Positions 23,801-30,515 of a DNA stretch of 36,997 nucleotides are shown here, in pieces. Both the position numbers and the translations under genes were made by a program. Every line of letters begins with the position of its first letter. Position 1 is the first letter of the stretch. The stretch covers positions 1-36,997 of the forward strand of contig JAUHXR010000054.1 in NCBI GenBank assembly GCA_030426845.1. Direction: 5' to 3'. A model generated the notes under the pieces. It made no database searches, was not told where the DNA came from, and saw only the letters and a list, made by a program, of their open reading frames with translations. The stretch comes from Polyangia bacterium. GTDB lineage: Bacteria; Myxococcota_A; Polyangia; Polyangiales; Sandaracinaceae.

Positions 23801-24606
23801 TGCCCGCGCTCCTGCTTGCTGAGGTCGCCGAACGTCTCGACGAAGCCCGGCACGAGGTCGGACTTCGTGAACAGCACGTAGACCGGGAGCGACATCTGGA
23901 GGCGGTTCTGCACCTCGTCGATCCGGTCGCGCATCCGGCGCGCGAGCGCGCTGACCTCCTCGTCGTGGGCGCCGCCGAGCTGGTCGAGGCCCACCGCCGC
24001 GATGATCCCGTTGAGCGGCTTCTCCGGGCGGAAGCGCTTCACGAGGTCGAGGAAGCCCATCCACTCCTGCTGGTCCTCGTCCTCCGTCGTCCAGCGGCCG
24101 GCCGTGTCGAGGAGCACCGCCTCGTTCGTCAGCCACCAGTCGCAGTTCCGCGTGCCGCCGACCCCGCGGACGCCGCCGCCGGAGGTCGACATGTACGGGA
24201 ACTGGAGGCCCGAGTTCCGGAGCGCGGTCGTCTTGCCAGCGCCGGGCGGGCCGACGATGAGGTGCCACGGGAGCGCGTAGAGCGCGTCCTCGCCGCCGCG
24301 GGCGATCTTGCTCTGCTTGAGCGCACCGATGGCCTTCTGGAACTCCTGCTGCATCTGCAGCAGCTCGGCCTGCATGTCGGGGCGCGCCGTCCGCGCCTGC
24401 TCGGCGGCCTGGGCCGCGAGGGCCTTCTCGAGCTCCTTGGCCGCGCGCCGAGCGCGCAGCCGTCGCGCGATGAACATCGCGAGGAGCACGATGGCCACCA
24501 CGGCGGTGACGATCGCGGGGATCCACCAGAGGTCACCCGGGAGGGCGAAGAGGTAGACCGCCCAGGCGGCGATCACCAGGACTGCGGCGAAAATATACTT
24601 GAGCAT
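20839..24606 (-). CDS. tssM: T6SS inner-membrane core protein TssM (IcmF)
   Basis: A 1255-residue TssM of normal length. Two transmembrane helices lie at about 3-21 and 28-47, followed by a cytoplasmic NTPase-like domain with Walker A GPPGAGKTT (119-127), LLDTAGRW and VYVLFTKSDLVPGF; a third membrane helix follows at about 430-450 (AGAIFGAALLISVLPAIAWA). The long remainder is periplasmic and ends in the beta-rich domain that contacts TssJ. TssM with TssL and TssJ forms the trans-envelope complex that anchors the baseplate. The Walker A is intact, so nucleotide binding is plausible. The start is three bases after the tssL stop. The end lies within a 17-bp tandem repeat. Confidence 0.98.
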   Translation of the reverse strand: MLKYIFAAVLVIAAWAVYLFALPGDLWWIPAIVTAVVAIVLLAMFIARRLRARRAAKELEKALAAQAAEQARTARPDMQAELLQMQQEFQKAIGALKQSKIARGGEDALYALPWHLIVGPPGAGKTTALRNSGLQFPYMSTSGGGVRGVGGTRNCDWWLTNEAVLLDTAGRWTTEDEDQQEWMGFLDLVKRFRPEKPLNGIIAAVGLDQLGGAHDEEVSALARRMRDRIDEVQNRLQMSLPVYVLFTKSDLVPGFVETFGDLSKQERGQIWGFTVPLAEPPADAGLHFQERFDELTSIVEKRSLRRMGEERRIENRELIHSFPQQLVSLRKSCTDLVSTIFESSVMGETPMFRGVYFSSGTQEGRPIDRVMHKMAEAFGIRSEVNLGEPVTEAKSYFLRDVFLDVVFPDRDVATRSEGEQRRQRRNQFMWAGAIFGAALLISVLPAIAWANNRGFINETEEIVDRVAAARGDAEGEPIDAAALRPLRQRVELMRTYDSTGAPIMMRLGMYQDDLLDPVSDYYTGLLREEVVQPIVADDQSEMNTFGRNYEALRNSIPTGPEHSDMYDRLKMHLLVTRPVEDGEPNLDDDDDASEWLSAHIAERWLESMGGEEEVEEATREEMQRQAELFTSLLAREDERRADDPDSVPPEASLRFPRDDDTVQRVRRALTRVSRTDMALERIIADIEPMGYDLTLANLVGNTVRPMQSDGTVRGAFTRRAWDTRVREMLESPDSGVFGEPWVLGAEGAQAQQDQEQAAADMRELRNEFFRAYITEWRDFLRSIRVVPPQGNVQTLSGLRDLTRGTPEPYRLLFQQVLYNTLLPDPNAEAEEGEGSDDALSDTAWDIFWRRVRRVRGGQTVSRILQGTNLMGGDEEGEDQEEELTPEHVYLAFEGFTKVGASPPPESPPEGQEPPPPPEVPIGTYEEQLHQVRDALQAHLDTPEGTDEALQTALQTARTTTRALIESQEIGWRPRIEALLWPPIEGSSSSVAMGQAAGAGRSWCTEVYMPYHRNILNGYPMNPSGHDVSLEDFGAFYMPEEGTLWAFYNEVLQRRIPKEGDTFVFATALGQQASNAYRRQLLQYLERANDITNVFFPPNAEGPTVRFDARIVPSPRVATQELCVGGTCYEHHNGPERWVRYTWPGESPEAGASLEVRGEGGIHERLEQTGEWGLFRLLEQGTVTTRSRGNRVFTQTWRLRDHQVDVAVQIRPVRGDAPFFGVFGRTRSAPLMQPVRGRNVDPPREIVSGRTTCRVR

Positions 24607-24609
24607 GTC

Positions 24610-25311
24610 TTATTGCCCGTCTGGCTCCCCCGAGCCCGACGTCCCGCCGGTCTCCTCGATGTGCTCGATGAGGTCATCGGCCTGCGAGCTGACGCTCCAC
24701 TGGAGCCCGAAGTAGATCCCGAGAGAGAGGACCACCGCCGCGATGCTGATGTAGACCAGCGGCATGTGGCTGCGGACCCCGCCCAGGTTCTCCTGCGGCC
24801 GCGCGGCGTGCGGCGACAGCGCGCTGTCCCCGATCATCCCCGCGCGAGACAGCGTCGAGCCGACCTCGTCGACGATGGAAGCGAGCTCGATCTCCCCGCC
24901 GCGTACGCGGTACTGCCCCTGGAAACCGAAGAGCAGGCAGAGGTAGTAGACCTTGAGCACTTCCATGCGTGAAGGATCGTGCCGGAGGTTGTTGAGGTTC
25001 GTGAAAAAACCTTCACCTGCGACGTTGGTGTTGAAGAGCTGCAGCTGCAGCGAGCGGGGCAACCAGTAGTCCCTCAGCTCGCCGCCCTTGCTCATCACCA
25101 GCTCGTCGGTCAGCGCGACGAGGGCGTAGCCGATGTCCTGCACGTCCTGCTGGGGGAACCCCACCTCGGACGCGCGACGCATCGCGCGGTCCACGAACGA
25201 GCGCATCCGCTGGTAGAGCATCTCGGGCATCGGCTGCGCGCGCTCGTCCGCGCGGCGGATCTGCGCGAGCGCGTTGAAGACTTCCTTGGTGACCTCGTTG
25301 ACGCGGTCCAT
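24610..25311 (-). CDS. tssL: T6SS inner-membrane protein TssL (DotU-type, short form)
   Basis: A 233-residue TssL. The N-terminal cytoplasmic domain carries the DotU signatures YALVALTDELVMSKG, LQLQLFNTNVAGEGFF and LKVYYLCLLFGFQGQYR. One C-terminal transmembrane helix (about 183-207, PLVYISIAAVVLSLGIYFGL) anchors it. There is no peptidoglycan-binding OmpA domain after the helix, only about 30 acidic residues, so cell-wall anchoring, if any, must come from another protein. The gene lies four bases after tssK and three before tssM, a compact operon. TssL links the membrane complex to the baseplate through TssK and TssE. Confidence 0.97.
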   Translation of the reverse strand: MDRVNEVTKEVFNALAQIRRADERAQPMPEMLYQRMRSFVDRAMRRASEVGFPQQDVQDIGYALVALTDELVMSKGGELRDYWLPRSLQLQLFNTNVAGEGFFTNLNNLRHDPSRMEVLKVYYLCLLFGFQGQYRVRGGEIELASIVDEVGSTLSRAGMIGDSALSPHAARPQENLGGVRSHMPLVYISIAAVVLSLGIYFGLQWSVSSQADDLIEHIEETGGTSGSGEPDGQ

Positions 25312-25315
25312 GGCA

Positions 25316-26674
25316 TCAGCCCTTTCTGGGGATCCCCAGTAGCTCGACCTTGGTCCCCTTCGGCTCGAACGGCCGGGGCAGGTACACGGCGACCTGACGG
25401 TCGGTCAGGATGTTCCGCCAGTAGTTGTTGCCCGTGGAGATCATGAAGTAGACGACGCCCGCCTTGATCGGGATCTCCGGCGGCGGGCGGTAGGTCACCT
25501 CGACCGCAGCGCCCGGCGTAGCCGCGCTGAGGATCGAGTTGATGTCGCCCCAGGAGGCCATCTTGCTCAGCCGCGGGAGCGTGGTCGCGATCTCCTGCTC
25601 GGGCAGCTCGGCGCGGATGCCGATCAGGTACTTCTCGCAGCCCATCAGGCGGTCGTCGGTCAGCTGGCCGAGGTACATCCCGTCCTCGCGTCCGTCGAGG
25701 AGGAGCGAGACGTAGTGCTCCTTGACCGTCGCCTGGAGCAGCTCGGTGAGGCGCGCGAAGAGCGGCTCGAAGGTGCTGCGCAGGTCGTTGTAGTTGAACT
25801 TGGGGAAGTTCGACGGGTCGAACTCGGCGCTGAACGTCGCGAGCTGGCCGCCGAGCGTGATGAGCCAGACGTAGGCGGTGCGCGGCGAGACCTCGGGCAG
25901 GTCCACGAAGTGGTTGAGCGCCGGCAGGTACGAGTTGATCGCGTTGAGCAGGAGGAAGCGCGTGATGTCGCGCGCGTTGTACTCGACGGTCGCGTCGCCG
26001 CGCTCGCGCTGCGCCTCGGCGAGCGCGCGCCGGCGCGTGCTCATCAGCCGCAGCAGGCGGCGCATCCCTGCGAGGATGAACTGCGAGGCCTCGATCCGGA
26101 GGACCGGCGGTATGTAGGGCTCGTTGATCGCGAGGTTGCCCGACGCGTCCCGGCAGACCTCGGCGACCTTGAGGGTGACGTAGTCGTCCTTGGGCTCGCT
26201 GCCGAAGAGGATCTGAAGGTTGCGCTGCCCGAAGGCGAGCTCGAGGCTCTGGCCCTCGCCGGTGAGGTCCGGCACCTGGCGGTTGGCCATCACGAAGCGC
26301 GCCCGGCCGCCGGCCTCCGTCGCGTAGTTCGCGACCCCGTCGCGCTCGCGCGGCACGCCGACGTAGACCTCGAGCACGTCCTGCGTGTGCGGGAAGTGAC
26401 CCTCGACCGGCCGCGACGCGGGCAGCTCGGGGTCGCCCGAGTCCGCGTTGATCACGAGGCCGTCGGGGAGCACGCCGGTCAGGCGGTGCACCCGGACCTG
26501 CCCGCTCTCGAGCGCGCGCCGATCGAGCTCCGCGTGCACGACGCCCCAGTTGAGCGGCTCGAGCGCGTCGAGGCGCGAGGACACCAGGTTCTCGTGATAG
26601 AGGTCCTGCTGCTGGAGGTGCTGGGGGCTCATCAAGAGCCCCTCCGACCAGACCACTCTCAGCGGTGTCTTCAT
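25316..26674 (-). CDS. tssK: T6SS baseplate protein TssK
   Basis: A 452-residue protein matching TssK in length and motifs: the N-terminal VVWSEGLLMSPQHLQQQDLY, DALEPLNWGV, ARDITRFLLLNAINSYLPAL, TAYVWLITLGGQLATF, and the C-terminal MISTGNNYWRNILTDRQVAVY. TssK forms trimers that connect the TssEFG wedge of the baseplate to the TssL/TssM membrane complex. It follows tssJ by 22 bases and precedes tssL by four, the conserved J-K-L order of many T6SS loci. I see no truncation or missing block. Confidence 0.98.
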   Translation of the reverse strand: MKTPLRVVWSEGLLMSPQHLQQQDLYHENLVSSRLDALEPLNWGVVHAELDRRALESGQVRVHRLTGVLPDGLVINADSGDPELPASRPVEGHFPHTQDVLEVYVGVPRERDGVANYATEAGGRARFVMANRQVPDLTGEGQSLELAFGQRNLQILFGSEPKDDYVTLKVAEVCRDASGNLAINEPYIPPVLRIEASQFILAGMRRLLRLMSTRRRALAEAQRERGDATVEYNARDITRFLLLNAINSYLPALNHFVDLPEVSPRTAYVWLITLGGQLATFSAEFDPSNFPKFNYNDLRSTFEPLFARLTELLQATVKEHYVSLLLDGREDGMYLGQLTDDRLMGCEKYLIGIRAELPEQEIATTLPRLSKMASWGDINSILSAATPGAAVEVTYRPPPEIPIKAGVVYFMISTGNNYWRNILTDRQVAVYLPRPFEPKGTKVELLGIPRKG

Positions 26675-26696
26675 GTCCTGCCTCGTCGTTCTCGGG

Positions 26697-27401
26697 TCAC
26701 GGGGTCGGCGCGGACGGGGCGCTGGGAGCCGAGGGCGCGCTCGGCGCGTCGGGGGCCGACGGAGCCTCGGGCGCCTCCGGCTGGGCGTCCTCCGCCGTGG
26801 CCGCCGCCTCGCGCTCCGCGATGCAGATCAGGTCGTCATCCGCGCACGGGGGCGGAGGATACTCGAGGCGCACGGCGCCCTCGATCTGATAATCGTCGAG
26901 CTCGAACCGCAGGAAGACGGTGGGCGGCTCCGGCGGGGCCGACTCCGGATCCTCCTGCAGCGCCGCGCACTGTGCCTCCTGAGCGGGAGGCGGCAGCTCG
27001 AGGATCGTCCGCCACGAGACGCCCGTCGGGCGGCGCACGATCGCGACGCCGACGATGAAGTTCGCGTCCGGATCGCGCTCGAACTCCCGCGTGATGCGCG
27101 AGTCGGGGTAGACCGTGACCTCGTCCTTGCCGAGCATGGCCTCGCCGAGGGTCTCCTCGTCGTTCTGCCAGATCTCCTCGAAGGTCGCGGTCTCCATCAC
27201 GTTGATGTTCGACAGCTGGTAGATGCGGACGACGGTCGGCAGGGGCCGGCTGTCCTCGTCCGGGTTCATTCGGTCGGTGGACTCGATGCGCAGCTGCGCG
27301 TCTTCCTGCACGTCGCAGGAGGGGCGCGCGTTGTTGCCGCCGCAGCCGGCGCCCAGGAGGGCGCCGATCAGGCCGATCAGGCAGGGCTTGGTGACCGTCA
27401 T
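26697..27401 (-). CDS. tssJ: T6SS outer-membrane lipoprotein TssJ with extended C-terminal tail
   Basis: A 234-residue lipoprotein. The signal peptide ends in the lipobox LGAGC (acylated Cys20; Gly at +2 is compatible with outer-membrane sorting). TssJ features follow: PLPTVVRIYQLSN, then ATFEEIWQNDEETLG, EVTVYPDSR and NFIVGVAIVRRP, the strand pattern of the transthyretin-like TssJ fold. The last 30 residues are an Ala/Pro/Ser repeat of the APSAPSAPSAP type. TssJ is usually 150-180 residues, so this copy has a Pro-rich tail plus an acidic, Cys-containing insert (PPCADDDLICIAERE). It is first in the tssJKLM operon and divergent from hcp (234-base gap). TssJ holds the tip of TssM in the periplasm. 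Confidence 0.93.
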   Translation of the reverse strand: MTVTKPCLIGLIGALLGAGCGGNNARPSCDVQEDAQLRIESTDRMNPDEDSRPLPTVVRIYQLSNINVMETATFEEIWQNDEETLGEAMLGKDEVTVYPDSRITREFERDPDANFIVGVAIVRRPTGVSWRTILELPPPAQEAQCAALQEDPESAPPEPPTVFLRFELDDYQIEGAVRLEYPPPPCADDDLICIAEREAAATAEDAQPEAPEAPSAPDAPSAPSAPSAPSAPTP

Positions 27402-27547
27402 CCGGGCTGGCCTCTTTCGAACGTGGACATCCGTGGTGTCTCGGAAACCTCGAGGAACCCGCCGCGCGATCGCAGGGAAAGGCGATGGATCCGGGCCGAA
27501 GCGTGCCTGACCCCAGCGGCGAAGGGCAACAAACCGAGATGCGGCGG

Positions 27548-27575
27548 TTTACAAGACCCGCCCGGTGGTTATCCA
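27548..27575 (+). promoter_or_regulatory. candidate hcp promoter
   Basis: TTTACA (27548-27553) and TATCCA (27570-27575) are spaced 16 bases apart, the best sigma-70-like pair in the 234-base hcp/tssJ divergent region, ending 60 bases before the hcp ATG. The -10 half is a weak match. I looked for a GG-N10-GC sigma-54 element here and found none convincing, although an FHA-type sigma-54 activator is encoded in the window. Confidence 0.35.
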
Positions 27576-27578
27576 TAT

Positions 27579-27598
27579 CGGGTCGCCGCGGTGACCCG
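27579..27598 (+). promoter_or_regulatory. inverted repeat in the hcp leader
   Basis: CGGGTC (27579-27584) pairs with GACCCG (27593-27598) across eight bases that can extend the stem. It lies just downstream of the candidate -10 and 37 bases before the ATG, so it could be an operator or an mRNA 5' stem-loop that stabilises the abundant hcp message. Confidence 0.35.
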
Positions 27599-27635
27599 CG
27601 GGACGCCAGAAGAGAACGAACAAGGAGAACCAACC

Positions 27636-28142
27636 ATGGCCGAGATGATTTTTGCGACCCTCACGATGAACGGCACCGAGATCAAGGAGTCCCCCGATGT
27701 AACCACCGTCCACTCGATGGCGGGTGATGAAGTAGGCGAGTGCATCGAGGTCCTCGAGCTGTCGTACGGCACGGTCGTCCCGATGGAGAGCGCGACGGGG
27801 GCCCACGCCCGCGGCGCTCGCCAGCAGGAGCCGATCTCGGGCACCGCCCGCCTCGGCAAGACGGGCCCGATGCTCCAGCAGGCGCTGACGGAGAACCAGG
27901 AGATCGCGGGTACGTTCAAGATGTACCGCCAGAACGCGACCACCGGTGAGACCGAGCTCATGTACACCGTCGAGGTCGCGGGCGCGCGCTTCGCCCAGGT
28001 GATCACCGAGAGCCCGAACTGCCTCAACCCCGACACCGCCTCGCTCCCCGCGCTCATCCACTTCAAGCTCGTGGCGCACACCACGACCTACACCAGCTCG
28101 GACGGCACGGAGTACGTGGACAACTGGTCCGAGCGTCGCTGA
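27636..28142 (+). CDS. hcp: T6SS tail-tube protein Hcp (TssD)
   Basis: A 168-residue Hcp. The ATG at 27636 has a strong Shine-Dalgarno (AAGGAGA, 27622-27628) seven bases upstream, the best in the window, as expected for an abundant structural protein. Conserved features: the N-terminal strand IFATLTMNGTEI, CIEVLELSYGTVVP, the ARQQEPISGTARLGKTGP loop, and the C-terminal strands with LMYTVEVAGARFAQV and LIHFKLVAHTTTY. Hcp hexamers stack into the tube inside the sheath and are secreted. It is a single-gene transcription unit by appearance: a hairpin and then a strong terminator follow. No vgrG is adjacent, which is unusual for an hcp locus. Confidence 0.97.
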   Translation: MAEMIFATLTMNGTEIKESPDVTTVHSMAGDEVGECIEVLELSYGTVVPMESATGAHARGARQQEPISGTARLGKTGPMLQQALTENQEIAGTFKMYRQNATTGETELMYTVEVAGARFAQVITESPNCLNPDTASLPALIHFKLVAHTTTYTSSDGTEYVDNWSERR

Positions 28143-28154
28143 GCCGAGCCCTGG

Positions 28155-28185
28155 TCATGACGCGTCGCGACGCGGCGCGTCATGA
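28155..28185 (+). terminator. 10-bp perfect hairpin just after hcp
   Basis: TCATGACGCG (28155-28164) pairs exactly with CGCGTCATGA (28176-28185) around an 11-base loop, starting 13 bases after the hcp stop. There is no T tract. Placed directly before the classical terminator, it probably protects the 3' end of the hcp mRNA or reinforces termination. Confidence 0.6.
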
Positions 28186-28205
28186 GACCGGGCCCACCCG
28201 AAAGA

Positions 28206-28236
28206 GGGTCGCCGACCAACGTCGGCGGCCCTTTTT
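28206..28236 (+). terminator. Rho-independent terminator of hcp
   Basis: GGGTCGCCGAC (28206-28216) pairs with GTCGGCGGCCC (28221-28231), with one T-G wobble and a CAAC loop, followed directly by TTTTT (28232-28236) and preceded by an A-rich AAAGA. This is the clearest intrinsic terminator in the window. It separates hcp from the tssE operon. Confidence 0.93.
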
Positions 28237-28242
28237 CATGTC

Positions 28243-28312
28243 CGGTTGGATAGAGTCGGTTGGATAGAGTCGGTTGGGTAGAGTCGGCTGGGCAGAGCCG
28301 GCTGGGTAGAGC
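28243..28312 (+). repeat. five tandem 14-bp repeats upstream of tssE, each with a -10-like box
   Basis: The unit CGGTTGGATAGAGT occurs at 28243-28256 and 28257-28270, then with changes at 28271-28284, 28285-28298 and 28299-28312. Copies 1-3 contain TAGAGT, close to a bacterial -10 hexamer; the fifth has TAGAGC. The array lies between the hcp terminator and tssE, so it should hold the tssE promoter. Single related copies occur before tssF (28729-28741) and before the lipoprotein gene (36061-36073). The repeat structure is certain; promoter function is inferred. Confidence 0.85.
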
Positions 28313-28334
28313 CGGCCCTCAGGGTAAGGAGCGC

Positions 28335-28715
28335 ATGTCGTCGAACCGGGGACTCCTCTCCCGCCTCTCGAGCGGGAGGCGGCAGAACGACACCGTGAGC
28401 TCGGTGGTCGACCACCTGCGCGACATGCTGAACACCCCGATGGGCGAGTCGGTGACCGTCCCTGACTACGGACTCATCAACTTCTCGGACGTCTGCCACA
28501 ACATGCCCGAGGCCATCGGGGCGATTCAGCAGTCGATCCGCGCCACGATCCTGAAGTACGAGCCGCGGCTCAAGAACGTCAGCGTGCGGTTCGTGCCCAG
28601 CGAGGATCCGCTGGCGGTGCGCTTCGAGGTGGTCGCGCGCCTCAGCGACTCCCGCCGCAGCGTGGTCCGGCTCCGCACGTCCATGAGCTCGGGCGGTCAC
28701 ATGACCGTCGAATGA
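28335..28715 (+). CDS. tssE: T6SS baseplate protein TssE (gp25-like)
   Basis: A 126-residue TssE of usual length. It has the gp25/lysozyme-like pattern: LLSRLSSG, VVDHLRDMLNTPMGESVTVPDYGLI with the P-x-x-YG-hydrophobic element, SIRATILKYEPRLKNVSVRF with the EPR signature, and RFEVVARL. The ATG at 28335 has GGAG closely upstream; the longer frame would translate the 14-bp repeat array and is rejected. TssE is part of the baseplate wedge with TssF and TssG and starts sheath assembly. It is the first gene of the tssEFGH-tagH unit. Confidence 0.97.
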   Translation: MSSNRGLLSRLSSGRRQNDTVSSVVDHLRDMLNTPMGESVTVPDYGLINFSDVCHNMPEAIGAIQQSIRATILKYEPRLKNVSVRFVPSEDPLAVRFEVVARLSDSRRSVVRLRTSMSSGGHMTVE

Positions 28716-28728
28716 GGCGCCCGAAGTA

Positions 28729-28757
28729 GGGTAGAGTCGGTCGCCCCGAGGCGACCG
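28729..28757 (+). promoter_or_regulatory. GGGTAGAGT motif and hairpin covering the tssF ribosome-binding site
   Basis: GGGTAGAGTCGG (28729-28740) repeats 12 bases of the array before tssE and contains a TAGAGT -10-like box. Overlapping it, CGGTCGCC (28738-28745) pairs exactly with GGCGACCG (28750-28757) around a CCGA loop. The likely Shine-Dalgarno of tssF, GAGG (28748-28751), lies partly in that stem, immediately before the TTG start at 28759. This could lower or regulate tssF translation. Confidence 0.45.
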
Positions 28758-28758
28758 C

Positions 28759-30507
28759 TTGTTCAGCAAGTACTACCAGAGCGAGCTGAGCTACCTGCGC
28801 GAGCTCGGCCGCGAGTTCGCCGAAGCGAATCCCTCGCTCGCCGGGCTCTTCGCGGAGCAGGGCGGCGATCCCGACGTGGATCGCCTGCTCGAGGGCTTCG
28901 CGTTCCTCACCGCGCGCATCCGCGAGCGGATCGACGACGCGGTCCCCGAGGTCATCGACGCGCTCGCGGAGATGATCGTCCCGCAGTACACGCGGACGCT
29001 GCCCGCGGTCTCCGTCGTCGAGTTCCTGCCGCAGCAGACCGCGCTGCGGGGGCGCCACAAGCTCCCCGCCGGGACCGAGGTCGGCTCGCGCCCGGTCGAG
29101 GGGACCTCGTGTCTCTTCCGCACGACGGTGGACCTCGAGCTGCTCCCGCTCACCCTCCAGGAGTTCACCTTCGACCACTCGGTGGAGGCGCACCCCGAGA
29201 TCCGCCTCGGCTTCCGGACGACCCAGGCGGCCGACGCGCTGCTGCGCGAGACCCGGAACCTGCGCCTGTTCCTCAACGGCCCCCTCGGCCTGACGACCAC
29301 GACCTACCTCTGGCTGATGCGGCACCTCTCGAGCGCCACCTTCAAGGCGAGCGACGGGTTCACGATGTCGCTGGGCACCGACCCGGTGCACCCGGTGGGG
29401 GTCTCTTCCGAGCAGCCGATGCTCCCCTGGCCGCCGCTCGCCCCCGACGGGCTGCGGGTGATGCAGGAGTACTTCACGCTCACCCAGAAGCTGCTGTTCT
29501 TCGACATCCGCGGCCTCGACCGCGTCCCGGCCGAGCACGCGACCGAGCAGTTCGTCATCACGTTCCGCTTCGATCGCCCGCCCAAGCTCCCGGAGCGGCT
29601 CGACAAGGACAACTTCCGCCTCCACTGCGCGCCGGTCGTGAACCTCTTCGACGTGGGCGCCGATCCGATCGCGCGCGACCACCGCCAGCACGAGCACCTG
29701 CTGCGCGCGAGCGGGATCAACCCGCTCCACATGGAGGTCTACGACATCAAGAGCGTGACCGGCCTGCTCGCCAACCGGCGCGGGCGCCGCGAGTACACGC
29801 CCTTCTACAGCTACGAGCACGTGCAGCGGCCGCGCTCGGACCAGGCGTTCTTCCTGACCCGCCGCGCGCGTAGCCCGATCGACGACGGGCTCGACACCTA
29901 CCTCACGGTGCTCACGCCCGCGGACGTCGAGCCGGACTTCGAGGAGGAGACGCTGTCGATGGAGCTCGTCTGCTCCAACCGGACCCTCCCCGCCGAGCTG
30001 CGCGCGGGCGACATCTCCGTCCCGACGCCGCGCTCGCCGACGATCGCGCGCTTCCGCAACCTCACCCAGGTCACCCGGCCGGTGCGCCCGCCGATCGGCT
30101 CGGAGCTGCACTGGCGCCTCGTCGCCCACCTCGCGCTCAACGTGCGCACCCTCGGGAACACCGAGTCGCTGCGCTCGCTGCTCGGCCTCTACAACTTCCA
30201 CGAGGAGGCCGACCAGCAGCTCGGCCGCCAGAACCGCCTCCGCGTCGAGTCCATCCGCGACGTGGCGGTGCGTCCGGCGCGGCGGCTGATCGATCGCATC
30301 CCGGTCCGCGGCCAGCACACCACGGTGGAGGTCGACCAGGCGGCGTTCGCCTCCGAGGGCGACGTGTTCACCTTCGGCAGCGCGCTGGACTGGCTGTTCG
30401 CGACCGAGACCCCGCTCAACTCCTTCCACCAGCTCACGGTGCTGCTCCACCCCTCCGGGGCGCGGATGGAGTGGAACCCGCGCACCGGCACCCAGCCGAT
30501 CTTCTGA
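28759..30507 (+). CDS. tssF: T6SS baseplate protein TssF (VasA)
   Basis: A 582-residue TssF starting at TTG 28759, which gives the family N-terminus MFSKYYQSELSYLRELGREF. Further markers: FAFLTARIRERIDDAVPEV, MIVPQYTRTLPAVSVVEF, HKLPAGTEVGSRPVEGTSCLFRT in the typical place, and the C-terminal LNSFHQLTVLLHPSG. TssF, with TssG and TssE, forms the baseplate wedge. The rare TTG start and the stem over the ribosome-binding site (28738-28757) suggest restrained translation. tssG starts eight bases after the stop. Confidence 0.97.
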   Translation: MFSKYYQSELSYLRELGREFAEANPSLAGLFAEQGGDPDVDRLLEGFAFLTARIRERIDDAVPEVIDALAEMIVPQYTRTLPAVSVVEFLPQQTALRGRHKLPAGTEVGSRPVEGTSCLFRTTVDLELLPLTLQEFTFDHSVEAHPEIRLGFRTTQAADALLRETRNLRLFLNGPLGLTTTTYLWLMRHLSSATFKASDGFTMSLGTDPVHPVGVSSEQPMLPWPPLAPDGLRVMQEYFTLTQKLLFFDIRGLDRVPAEHATEQFVITFRFDRPPKLPERLDKDNFRLHCAPVVNLFDVGADPIARDHRQHEHLLRASGINPLHMEVYDIKSVTGLLANRRGRREYTPFYSYEHVQRPRSDQAFFLTRRARSPIDDGLDTYLTVLTPADVEPDFEEETLSMELVCSNRTLPAELRAGDISVPTPRSPTIARFRNLTQVTRPVRPPIGSELHWRLVAHLALNVRTLGNTESLRSLLGLYNFHEEADQQLGRQNRLRVESIRDVAVRPARRLIDRIPVRGQHTTVEVDQAAFASEGDVFTFGSALDWLFATETPLNSFHQLTVLLHPSGARMEWNPRTGTQPIF

Positions 30508-30515
30508 GGCCGCAC

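Noticed and set aside
20761-24972. 1403-codon plus-strand frame antisense to tssM
   Set aside because: It is a composition shadow of tssM, which has clear IcmF motifs and operon context; the antisense product has no recognisable domain.
24610-25311. TssL with a fused OmpA-like peptidoglycan-binding domain
   Set aside because: The protein ends about 30 residues after its single membrane helix; no such domain is present.
28243-28312. CRISPR-like array before tssE
   Set aside because: The 14-bp units are directly tandem with no spacers, so this is not a CRISPR.
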